NCBI GenBank assembly: GCA_026008535.1
Contig: BRKX01000001.1
Location: forward strand, 71,560,317 to 71,624,316
Direction: 5' to 3'
Length of the DNA stretch: 64,000 bases
DNA from: Perilla frutescens
Taxonomy: Eukaryota > Streptophyta > Magnoliopsida > Lamiales > Lamiaceae
Made by a program: the position numbers and the translations under genes. A model generated the notes under the pieces. The model saw nothing but the letters and a program-made list of their open reading frames with translations, made no database searches and was not told where the DNA came from. Below, in pieces: positions 19,447-30,584 of the stretch (within the stretch, counting starts at the first letter, position 1; each line of letters begins with the position of its first letter).

Positions 19447-21840
19447 TTTGAGTGAAATTTATTTAGAAATATACCATAGGTGTTCAATTATATTTTTCTA
19501 GCCTAATATATTTAATTATTTTCTACAAAAAACATTGAAAATTTGATAAACATGATCCTAGTGCAATCGAGTGCTATCAAATTAGTAACTAGTGCTATCT
19601 TTAGGGTTTGTCTTGCCAAGAAGATAGCACTCATGTTCTAGTGCTATCGACTAGTGTGAACTTCAGGATTTACACTGACGAGTGCGATCAAATGCTATTT
19701 GACAATTTTTTTCCAGCATTACTCCAGACATATCATGGATAATATTAAGGATGTAATTTTCGCACCCAAACTCGATAGTACTCGTAACCCTAAATTTTGA
19801 AGTAAACCCTAGTCCAAATTCTGTTCATGTGATCTAATTAATTCATCCAATGAGAAGTCTGTAATTCAACTACTTAGTACGACACGACATGCCACTTTCA
19901 TTTATATCTTAAATTAATTTACTAAGAAAACAAGTACAAATGTGTAAGAAGCAAGTACAAGCGTATATTGACCAAATAGATATCACGAGATTCATTCAAT
20001 AATAATAATAATAATAATAATCATAATAATAATAATAATAATCAAGTGTAATTCCATATGTAATCTTGACCTAGTGCTATCGAGTGTTGCTGAGTTTAGT
20101 CGAGTGCTATCACAAGATAAAAACCCAATTTTCAGTTAATTCCACCAATGAGAACTCGTCACATATACTTATTTTTTTAGAGAATAAACATCACTTCCGT
20201 CAATGGTTAAACTATTTTCAAGGAAAAACATGTAAGGATGTGTAAGAAATATATAAGAATGTGTAAGTCTTACACATTTGACAACTTTTGATAGCAACTT
20301 AGTCCATTTACACTATATTTGGGTATAAGTTGAAGCTTTATAAAACTCTAGTCACTTTTTTTTGGCATAAGGGATGTAGTGAGTTTAATTTTTTTTCCCC
20401 TAAATTCAAATCACATAAAATTAGCCATAAACTGGCAATCGAAGGCAATAAAAATTAATCGTCAATCAAATGGTGCCACTTGTAAATTAAAATGATTAAA
20501 TACCAAATTATATTTATATTTTTAGGGATTTGATTAAAGAAAATTCCCAAATTAAATAAATAATAATTTGATATTTAATATATACGGAAACTTTCAACCA
20601 ATGAGAAATTTACAAGTGACGAGCTCACATAAGAAATCAACATATGGTTGCAGAGAATCATAAAAATATACAAGACACCGATGAAATTGTGTCACCTAAA
20701 CCCTAATGCAAAGCACCAATTAAATCATGTCACCTAAGTACTATAAATAGATAAATAGAGAGTTTAGCCAAAGGAAATGACAACAAATTCAAGATCTCAA
20801 GATTTGGAGAAAACTTAGGTTCTTCGAGATTCAAGTTGTTCTTCGTGGAAAGCAACGAGTTATTCAATAGAATAATCCAAATTCAACGTTTGATTCGGAA
20901 TCAAGGTGTTCCACTCTCTGGTCGATGTTACCAAACTCGAATCTTCAAGTTGTTCTTGCAAGATTCGAGTAGTTTTGCGTTAAGATCAACTCAAATCTAT
21001 TGTTCAATCTGAAATCAAGGTTCCCTACCCTCTGAATTGACGTTATCAACTCAAATCTTCAAGACGTTCTTACAAGATTCAACTCGTTCATCGAAGAAGC
21101 GCTGCAATCTTCATTAAGATCATCTCAAATCCATAGTTCGGCTCGAAATCAAGATTTCAACCTTTTGAATCAACGTCATAAAATTCAAAAGATCAAGGTT
21201 GTGAAGATCGAAAAGACAAATTCATCTTGAAGAACAACGGTGATCAAATTTTGAAGAGGAGAATAGAAGATCAAAATAGAGAATCAAACCACAATTATAA
21301 TTTCAATCTAAAAATATATATTTGCAAGCTTTTTCAGTGTTTATTAATTTAAATACACAAAATGTGTTACACCAATCTTTAATGAAGTAGAAACTGGGAT
21401 ACCCGCATCTATATGCATGCCCAAATTATACGCCATAAGAAATAAATGCTCCAATGACTACATATAAATTTCAATGCTCTTTGAAAACACCAAACTTTTT
21501 TACCCCATAAATATTAGAATCATTACTAATTTATATAAGATAGAAAGTCTGAGTAATAATATATAATGGAAAATTTGTAAGTCTAGATAAAGTAGAAAGT
21601 TGGATGCTCATCTATATGTATCCTCAAATTAAGTGTCATACGAAATTATAAATCCACCAACAAATTAACACATTGTTGTCTAGTCTACAACTATGTTCTA
21701 GCTTCAGCCTAAATCAAAAAGGCCAAACACCAATTCAAACCTCTATTTTGAAAAAAATCGACAATGGATATGGGTATGAGATTTCTTGCTATCATGTGAC
21801 AACGAATTTAATTTGCTGCGGAAAAGCTAGTGGTAACGAA
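19447..21840. other. Intergenic part of duplication unit 1
   Basis: Non-coding. The phrase GTGCTATCGA recurs around 19560-19720 and 20072. There is an (ATA)n run at 19999-20043 and a core-promoter-like CTATAAATAGATAAATAGAG at about 20740. Three degenerate tandem units of about 120 bp (CAAATCTTCAAG.CGTTCTT.CAAGATTC) span about 20815-21190. The TATA site followed by a repeat-rich transcribed-looking stretch could be a solo LTR. No TG..CA pair with a 5-bp duplication was found. Confidence 0.45.
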
Positions 21841-22400
21841 ACGTTTAGCACGCTCTATTGATTCACCTCTGTGTTATTGCCCCCAGCTCCGGCCACTTTC
21901 CAGAATGGAAAACTTCCTTGCCATGACTACGTAAGATGGAACGGTAGGAATCCAGTTCAAGATCACCATAATATTCACTATGGGTATTGATAACAACCCT
22001 CTTTATCAATAGAGCATTCTTAATCATTTCCAAAAGCAATGCTTCTTCTCTCAAACACCCCACAAAACCAGCCATTTTAACATCCTTACGACTTTTATGA
22101 TTAAATTTCATTACCTCCACAACACTTATTTGTAGGAAACGCAGGCCCCCTACTTGTTTGTCACAATGTTTAAAAATAAAAAATTATAACAAAAATTAAA
22201 ATAGAACAAATTAATAGGTGTAGAGTCTGAGTTGAGTACCAAATGCCAGAAGAGAGATGAGATGCTCATCCGTGAAGGAAAAAAAAAAGAACAAATGTGC
22301 ACAGATTAGACCTTCCTTATCACAATAAATAGAAATGGCATTTCAATAATTAAGATTGTGGACTTTCAATCAACTTAAGTGTCAATTTATTCTTGAACTC

Positions 22401-22435
<35 letters not shown>

Positions 22436-23366
22436 TTGTTTCTAATTATATATATTAGAACCACTACATCAAAGTGCATATAAATCAAAATTCCAATAAG
22501 TAAAGCAAACTGAATATATGAATTTGAATCTTCATAAAGAGAAAAGATTAACCTCAATCCTAAACTTGCTTAATTGTGGAGATGCCTCAATCAATGATAA
22601 GAAAAAGAGAAGACTGCGATGAGTTACAGAAAAAGCCTACACTTCCAGTCGTTTGAGAGATAGTAATTGAGGCAAATCAGAAGGAGGAATAATCGGTGCA
22701 TTGTATGTCAGTAGAACAGAAAAAAGAATGTTAGCAATTTTTGTGTAATTATTAAAATGGATAGTGAGAAGAATGGTAAAGATAAGGGTTGAGCAGGGAA
22801 GAACCGCTAACTGAAGATCTAATACTAGGTTCACCAGCTGAAAGGAATATGTAGAGTGTTGTTTGGGTTCAAAAACAAAGGACACAACAGAGTCATGGCC
22901 AATAGTTAATTCACAAAGATTTGGAAATTTCTTAAATAGCAAACTATTTTTGCTTTCTCCGTATGCTAATGAGATGATATTGACAGCAGATATATCCAGA
23001 CTCTGGACATTGAGGCACCAGGTTATTTTTAAAACTCTCAAGCTTGGTGGATCAACAACTTGAAGATTGTTTGTGACTTGAGAGAAAAATATGCATACCT
23101 CTTCAAGATCAAAACATGAGGCTAGTAAATGATGAACCATCTCATCCTTGATATCTACACTGGCAAATCTAAGGGTTCTCAGGTGGCGAAAAGACATTTC
23201 AACACTTGGAAATTCATATTCATCATGACGTGAAAGATGCAATGCTAGCCTTTGAACTTGATTTTTCATTGCAAAAGACAGCCAAATATCAATTGCACGA
23301 GACATCCTAGGTGATATATCATAGTGTTCCTGCATTCTCTCAAAACTAATGACCATACTCTCAACA
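21841..23366 (-). pseudogene. F-box/LRR/FBD gene, 5'-truncated copy A
   Basis: Read leftwards. The LRR part covers about 23366-22600 (YDISPRMSRAIDIWLSFAMKN, FPSVEMSFRHLRTLRFA, VVDPPSLRVLKITWCLN). An intron-like gap follows, then an FBD part at 22120-21863 (MKFNHKSRKDVKMAGFVGCL, RVVINTHSEYYGDLELDSY). The F-box and first exons are missing because the tandem-duplication junction lies at about 23365. An open frame continuing to 23614 runs antisense through the DUF1985 fragment and is not real. The FBD frame ends early (GAITQR, then TGA) compared with copy B. Known role of the family: SCF ubiquitin-ligase substrate receptors. This copy cannot make one. Confidence 0.8.
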
Positions 23367-23750
23367 CACCAATTGAATTTGTGTTGGTTACTGGTTTGAA
23401 ATTTAAAGATTGGGTTGAACCACCGGTGGAGTTCGAAATCCATAGTGGTATTCAGATAAAAATCATCTCTTACTATTGAGGATATTGTAGATGCATTCAA
23501 TAAAGAATGCAGATCAAGTAGTTGGACTTCACATCTCTCGTTGAAGCTTGTCTGTCTTGTGATTTTGTATGGTGTTTTGTTGGTTTGTGGTGCAAGCTCG
23601 CACAATATTGACATGATTTATCTCCACCTCAGTGATGATATCCATAGTTTCAATGCATTTCCTTGGGGTAAGGTTTCATACCATTTGCAACCTTTAGGGA
23701 ACATTGATACATGGCATATATATGTCCCTACTTCATTTAGTTGCGGTTAA
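23367..23750 (+). pseudogene. DUF1985-type fragment (copy 2)
   Basis: Starts mid-domain at CACACCAATTGAATTTG, immediately at the duplication junction. It continues to LVCLVILYGVLLVCGASS and LHLSDDIHSFNAFPWGKV in shifted frames. About 90% identical by eye to 19057-19440. It lacks the N-terminal part of copy 1. Confidence 0.65.
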
Positions 23751-24336
23751 TTTGAGTGAAATTTATTTAGAAATATACCATAGATGTTCAATTATATTTT
23801 TCCATCCTAATATATTTAATTATTTTCTACAAAAAACACTAAAAATTTGATAAGCATGATCCTAGTGCGATCGAGTGCTATCAAGTTAGTAACTAGTGAT
23901 ATCCTTAGGGTTTGCCTTACAAAGAATATAGCACTCATGTTCTAGTGCTATCGACTAGTGTGAACTTCAGGATATACACTGATGAGTGCGATCTGCCTAG
24001 TGCGATCGAGTGCTTTTTGATAATTTTTTTCCAGCATTACTCCAGACGTATCGTGGATAATATTATGGATGCAATTTTTGCACCCAAACTCGATAGTACT
24101 CGCAAAACCTAAATTTTGAAGTAAACCCTAGTCCAAATTTTGTTCATCTGATCTAATTAATTCATCCAATAAGAAACATGTAATTCAACTACTTAGTACG
24201 ACAAGCCACTTTCATTTATATCTTAAATTAATTTACTAAGAAAATAAGTGCATATGTGTAAAAAGCAAGTACATATTTTGTGTATTGACCAAATAGATAT
24301 CATGAGATTCATTCAATTATAATAATAAATGTAGTA

Positions 24337-24421
<85 letters not shown>

Positions 24422-24534
24422 CAACAACAACAACAACAAGTAATTAATAATAGTTATACCACTAAGAATTATAATAATATAATATAATAATATAATTAAT
24501 AATAATAAATAAAGTGAGAACTATTGAGTGTGAC

Positions 24535-24571
<37 letters not shown>

Positions 24572-26373
24572 CATCATCATCATCATCATCATCGAGTGTG
24601 ATTCCATATGTATAATCTTGACCCAATGCTATCGAGTGTTGTTGAGTTCAGTCGAGTGCTCTCACAAGATAAAACCCCAATTTTCAGTTAGTTCCACCAA
24701 TGAGAACTCGTCACATATACTTATTTTTTTAGAGAATAAACATCACTTTCGTCAATGGTTAAACTATTTTCAAGGAAAAACATGTAAGGATGTGTAAGAA
24801 ATGTATAAGAATTTGTAAGTCTTACACATTTGACTACTTTTGATGGCAACTTAGTACATTCACATTATATTTGGGTAGAAGTTGAAGTTTTATAAAACCC
24901 TAGTCACTTTTGTTTTTTTTGCATATGGGATGTAGTGAGTTTAATTTTTTTTCCCCTAAATTCAAATCACATAAAATTAGCCATAAACTGGCAATCGAAT
25001 GCAATAAAAATTAATCATCAATCAAATGGTACCACGTGTAAATTAAAATGATTAAATACCAAATTATATTTATATTTTTAGGGATTTGATTAAAGAAAAC
25101 TCCTAAATTAAATAAATAATAATTTGATATTTAATATATGGAAGCTTTCAACCAATGAAAAATTAACAAGTGACAAGCTCACACAAGAATCAACATATGG
25201 TTGTAGAGAATCATAAAAATATACAAGACACCAATGAAATTGTGTCACCTAAACCCTAATGCAAAGCACCAATTAAATCGTGTCACCTAAGTACTATAAA
25301 TAGATAAATAGAGAGTTTAGCTAAAGGAAATGACACAACAAATTCAAGATCTCATGACTTGGAGAAAACTTAGGTTCTTTGAGATTCAAGTAGTTCTTCA
25401 TGGAAAGCAACAAGTTATTCAACAGAATTATCCAAATTCAACGTTTGATCCAGAATCAAGGTATTCCACCTCCGAACGGCGTTACCAAACTCGAATCTTC
25501 AAGTTGTTCATGCAAGATCCAGTAGTTTTGCATTAAGATTAGCTCAAATCTATTGTTCAATCCGAAATCAAGGTTCCCGACCCTCCGAATTGATGTTATC
25601 AACTCAAATCTTCAAGACGTTCTTACAAGATTCAACTCATTCGTCGAAGAAGCGCCGCAATCTTCATCAAGATCATCTCAAATCCATAGTTTTACCAAAA
25701 TCATCTCAAATCCATAGTTTGACCTGAAATCAAGATTTCAACCCTTCGAATCAATGTCATAAAATTCATAAGATCAAGGTTGTGAAGATTGAATAGACAA
25801 ATCCATCTTGAAGAACAAAGGTGATCAAATTTTAAAGAGAGGAATCAGAAGATCAAAATAGAGAATCAAACCACAATTATATCTTCAATCTAAAAATATT
25901 TATTTGCAAGCTTTTTCAGTGTTTATAAATTTAAATACACAAAATTTGTTACACCAATCTTTAATGAAGTGGAAACTGGGATACTCGTTGTTATATGCAT
26001 GCCCAAATTATACGCCATAAGAAATAACTGCACCAATGACTACATATAAATTTCAATGCTCTTTGAAAACACTAAACATTTTTCCTCCATAAATATTAGA
26101 ATCATTACTAATTTATATAAGATAGAAAGTCTAAGTAATAATATATAATGGAAAAATTGTAACTTTAGATAAAGTAGAAAGTGGGATGCTCATCTATATG
26201 CATCCCCAAATTAAGTGTCATACGAAATCATAAATCCATCAACAATTTAACACATTATTGCCTAGTCTACAACTATGTTCCAGCTTCAACCTAAATCAAA
26301 AAGGCCAAACACCAATTCAAACCTCTGTTTCGAAATAAATCGACAATGGATGTGGATATGAGATTTCTTGGTA
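23751..26373. other. Intergenic part of duplication unit 2
   Basis: Co-linear with 19447-21840 and non-coding. It holds the same GTGCTATCGA phrases, the CTATAAATAGATAAATAG site (about 25296) and degenerate 120-bp units. One extra partial unit is at about 25683-25725 (AAATCATCTCAAATCCATAG repeated). Confidence 0.5.
24309..24596. repeat. Expanded (ATA)n/(CAA)n/(CAT)n microsatellite cluster
   Basis: Long (TAA)n runs at 24338-24418 and 24537-24570, with (CAA)n and (ATC)n stretches. Unit 1 has only about 45 bp here, so the growth came after the duplication. Confidence 0.92.
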
Positions 26374-28354
26374 TCATGTGACAACGAATTTAATTTGTTG
26401 CGGACAAGTGGTTACGAAACGTTTGACACGCTCTATTGATTCACTCCGTATCATTGCCCCCGGCTCCGGCCACATCCCAGAATGGGCAACTTTCTTTCCA
26501 TGATTACGTAAGATAGTACGGTAGGAATCCAGTTCAAGATCACCATAATATTCACTATAGGTATTGATAACAACCCTCTCTATCAATGGATCATTCTTAA
26601 TCAATTCCTAGAGCAACGCTTCTTCTCTCAAACACCCCACAAAACCAGCCATTTCAACCTCCTTAAGACTTCTATGATTAAATTTCATAGCCTCCGCAGC
26701 ACTTATTGCAGAAAATGCAGGCCCCATACTTGTCTGTCACAATGTTTAAAAAAAATACAACAAAAATTAAAATAGAACAACTTAATACAAATAGAGTCTG
26801 AGTTGAGTACCAAATACGAGAAGAGAGATCAGTAGATCATCTGTGAAGAAAAAAAAAAGAACAAATGTGCATAAATTAGACCTTCCCTATCACAATAAAT
26901 AGAAATGGCATTTCAATAATTAAGATTGTGGATTTTCAATCAACTTAAGTGCCAATTTATTCTTGAACTCTGTTTATTATTATTTTGTTTCTAATTATAT
27001 ATTAGAATCACTACATCAAAGTGCATATAAATTAAAATTCCAATAAGTAAAGCGAACTAAATATATGAATTTGAATCTTCATAAAGAGAAAAGATTCACC
27101 TCAATCCTAAATTTTCTTAATTGTGGAGATGCCTCAATCAATGATAAGAAAAAGATAAGGTTGTGATAAGTTGCTGAAAAAGCCTGCACTTCCAGTTGTT
27201 TGAGAGAGGGTAATTGAGGGAAATCAGGAGGAGGAATGATCGGTGCATTGTATGTTTGTAGAATAGAAAAATAAATGTTAGCAATTTTTGTGTAATTATT
27301 AAAATGGATTGTGAGAAGAATGGTAAAGATAAGGGTTGAGCATGAATAAACCGCTAACTGAAGATCTAATACTAGGTTTGCCAGCTGAACGGAATAAGTA
27401 GAGTGTTGTTTGGGTTTAAAAACAAAGGACGCAACAGAGTCATGGCCAATAGTTAATTCACAAAGATTTGGAATTTTCTTCAATAGCAAACTGTTTTTGC
27501 TTCCTCCGTATGCTAATGAGATGGGATTGACAGCAGATATCTCTAGACTTCAGACATTGAGGCACCAGATTATTTTTAAAACTCTCAAGCTTGGTGGATA
27601 AACAACTTGAAGATTGTTTGTGACTTGAGAGAAAAATATGCATATCTCTTCAAGATCAGAACATGAGGCTAGTAAATAATGAACCACCTCATCCTTGATA
27701 TCTACACTGGCCAATCTAAAGGTTCTTAGGTGGCGAAAAGACATTTCAACACTTGGAAATTCATATTCATCATGACGTGAAAGATGCAATTCTAGCCTTT
27801 GAACTTGATTTTTCATTGCAAAAGACAGCCAAATATCAATTGCACGAGACATCCTAAGTGACATATCATAGTGTTCATGCATTCCCTTAAAACTATTGAC
27901 CATACCCTTAACACCCTAGCCTTGATGAAGTTCCAGCACAGTATTCACCAAGTCTCGAATTTTTCTACGTCCATCACATCTCTATTGGCTGAGACAGCAT
28001 CCCTATATTCAAATCGCAAGGTCCCAAACACAAACTTCCATAAATATCTCCATCTACACGCGAGAACACTAGTCCCCCAGCTTCCTTGAGGCTCATTCGA
28101 GACAGAACATCATCACTTAACTTATCAATAACAACATTATCACTGGAATTATATCTAGAATGTTGATTATTATTACACTTTATTCCCTGCATATGAACAT
28201 ATTTACACAAAATTGAAAAGCCACTCGTACGAAATATGAATCTATGAGAGTAAAATATGCATATAATATATTCATAACACAAATATGAATAATCCGCTGC
28301 CAATCTTGTGTTTTTGCTTTCGGTTTCGCTTTCTAGAACGCCCCCGTTCCATGA
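26374..28354 (-). pseudogene. F-box/LRR/FBD gene, decayed copy B
   Basis: Read leftwards from an ATG at about 28352 (MERGRSRKRNRKQKHK). The expected donor after this exon reads AT instead of GT (intact GT in copy C). The F-box exon has VVIDKLSDDVL but lacks three codons found in copy C. It loses one base at GCTGGGGGACTAG, so the frame breaks before the CRWRYLWK part. LRR frames follow (27903-27550, 27489-27079). The FBD exon is at about 26700-26374 (MKFNHRSLKEVEMAGFVGCL ... VVINTYSEYYGDLELDSY), with a TAG at the position of Leu in copy A. It was once a nuclear/cytosolic SCF substrate receptor. It is now broken at several points. Confidence 0.82.
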
Positions 28355-30566
28355 AAAAAGACGATAACTTTACCCTTATTCTTCAAAAAAGACAATAACT
28401 TTGCTCTTATTCTTCTACTGATGTGGCCTAACCAAATAATAGCAGATAGAGAATTATGATTCGGTTGAATTTTGAAAAGATGATAACTTCACCATTCCTA
28501 AAGGGAAAAGGAAGTAATTAGAATATAGCAAGGGGAGAAGTTATGCTGAATTTCAATTGTAGATCCATAACATAAAAAAAAAGGTATATAAATTTGAATA
28601 GCTGAGAGATTGGAATTATAATTCGTTTGAGTATTAATTTTCAATCCAGTTCGTGAAAAGGGATAACTTCAAAAATGAAAATAGAAGCTTATTTCTTTTT
28701 CCGATGAGAGAAGAGGAAGGAAGCAAGACTCACGGAAGAGAGGAGGGGGATTTTTGATCAGAAGGATTTCTATGATTTTTTTTAGCCGAGAAGGGTTCTT
28801 ATGTTAGTTTCGCTTTTAAAATGGAATTATAATATATTTTTTTAGAAAAAATAAATTTTCATGGAAGAGAGGAAGAGGATTTTAGAATGTCAATTTAGCC
28901 CGAAATTAATGAATTGGTCTGAATAGATTGAGAAAATAATAAGGTTAGGATCAAAAAAATTTAGTCTAGAAAAAAAGGGACTGAAAGGGTTAAACTAGTC
29001 GGACTGGCCCGTCGGGCTGGACCTGGCAGCATAATATTTATTAAAAATATCTGATTCTTAAACGTTGAGTGGTATTAGAAAGCTAACTCGATTATCTTTC
29101 TATCTATATATTATGCATTCATAGATTCCAAGTATTTTAAGAGTTATGAATTTTTAAAGTTACGACCAAAAATAAATAAGTCACATTCAAGGATGCAATA
29201 TTTCATTAAATGTTATATTTTTAATTACAACATACATTCTTGAATTTATCCATACTATAAGTACTATAAGTTATTAGTGATGTATAAAATATATATTATA
29301 ATATTTGATAATTTATTATTGGAGTTTGATGATAATAGTCGTTTATTCGTTTGTTGCTACTTGAATATTAAGATCCCCACTTTAATTTATTTTACTATTT
29401 CATTTTATCTTTTTATTGAAAAAATTATCTTTTATCTCGTTAATCCTCTATTTTAGATATTACTAAAATTATAAAATATTAAAATTATATTATTTGTCAT
29501 TTTTAAATCATATAATTGTATTATATTCTAATGTTATCATTTGTTTAATAGATGAGAAAAAATACAAAGATATAAGTATCTATGTAGTTGAATTGAAGCA
29601 TTAAATATCGTTAAATTGACATTCTAAAATCCCCCTCCTCTCTTCCGTGAAATTTTAATTTTTCTAAAAAATATTAAAATTCCATTTTAAAAGCGAAACT
29701 AACATAAGAACCCTTCTCAGCTAAAAAAAATAAAAATAAAAAATCATTGGAATCCTTCAGATCGAAAATCCATCTTATCTCTTCCGTGAGTCTTGCTTCC
29801 TTCCTCTCTTCCTCTGCCTCTTCCCCTCTCATCGGAAAAGGAAATAAGCTTCTGTTTTCGTTTTTAAACTTATCATTTTTCACGAACTGGATCGAAAATT
29901 GATACTCAAACGAATTATAATTTCAATCTCTCTGCTATTCAAATTTATATACCTTTTTTTCATGTTCTGGATCTAAAATTGAAATTTAGCATAACTTATC
30001 CCTCTGCTATATTCTAATTACTTCATTTTCCCTTTAGGAATGGTAAAGTTACCATCTTTTCAAAATTCAACCGAATCATAATTCTCTATCTACTATTATT
30101 TGGTCAGGCCACTGCAGTAGAAGAATCAGGGCAAAGTTATCATCTTTTTTGAAGAATAAGGGTAAAGTTATCGTCTTTTTTCATGGAGCGCAAGCGTTCT
30201 AGAAAGCGAAACCGAAAGCAAAAAACACAAGGTTGGTAGCGGATTATTCATATTTGTGTTGTGACATATTATATGCATATTTTACTCTCACAAATTTGTA
30301 TTTTGTACAAGTGGCTTTTAAATTTTGTGAAAATATGTCCATTTGCAGGGAAGAGAGTGTAATAATAATCAACATTCTAGATATAATTCAAGTGATGATG
30401 TTGTTATTGATAAGTTAAGTGATGATGTACTAATTAACGTTCTGTCTCGAATGAGCCTCAAAGAAGCTGCGAGGACTAGTGTCCTCACGTGTAGATGGAG
30501 ATATTTATGGAAGTTTGTGTTTGGGACCTTGTGATTTGATTATAAGGATGTTGTCTCAGCCAATGG
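27977..30566. repeat. Large inverted repeat of the F-box promoter and first exons
   Basis: Arms at 27977-28897 and 29612-30566 are inverted copies of each other, separated by a spacer of about 714 bp. Matching phrases include GAGTCTTGCTTCCTTCC, CATAAGAACCCTTCTC, CGAACTGGAT, ATCATAATTCTCTATCT and CGTTCTAGAAAGCGAAACCG. Each arm contains the upstream region, the short first exon, the intron and the F-box. Confidence 0.9.
28898..29611. other. Spacer between inverted-repeat arms
   Basis: Very AT-rich; nothing recognised apart from CGGACTGGCCCGTCGGGCTGG at about 29000, a short GC-rich phrase common in plant repeats. Confidence 0.5.
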
Positions 30567-30570
30567 AGCA
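30183..30570 (+). pseudogene. F-box gene fragment, copy C
   Basis: An ATG at 30184 opens a short basic exon (MERKRSRKRNRKQKTQ), followed by a GT donor and an intron ending TTTGCAG at about 30348. The next exon holds an intact F-box core: VVIDKLSDDVLINVLSRMSL, then AARTSVLTCRWRYLWKFV. The first exon has one extra A relative to copy B, so it is out of phase with the second. The copy stops soon after the F-box at about 30566, where tandem repeats start. No LRR or FBD. Confidence 0.75.
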
Positions 30571-30584
30571 ATCCACCGCTACAT

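Larger units (their letters stand above)
19057..27905. repeat. Tandem segmental duplication, about 4.3-4.5 kb x 2
   Basis: Unit 1 (19057-23366) and unit 2 (23367-27905) are co-linear. Each holds a DUF1985 fragment, an intergenic part with AGTGCTATCGA-type phrases, a TATAAATAGATAAATAG promoter-like site and an FBD/LRR pseudogene on the minus strand. Unit 2 is longer mainly through microsatellite growth at 24309-24596. At 23364-23368 the LRR gene of unit 1 is cut and joined to the middle of the DUF1985 fragment, which is the expected head-to-tail junction. Confidence 0.88.

Noticed and set aside
20740..21370. Solo LTR with TATA box
   Set aside because: Core promoter and repeat-rich downstream part are suggestive, but no TG..CA ends with a 5-bp duplication could be defined.
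23367..23614. N-terminal 80 codons of the 325-codon minus frame
   Set aside because: Antisense of the DUF1985 fragment; the F-box gene copy is cut at the duplication junction.
24309..24596. CRISPR-like array
   Set aside because: Simple trinucleotide microsatellites without spacers, in plant nuclear DNA.
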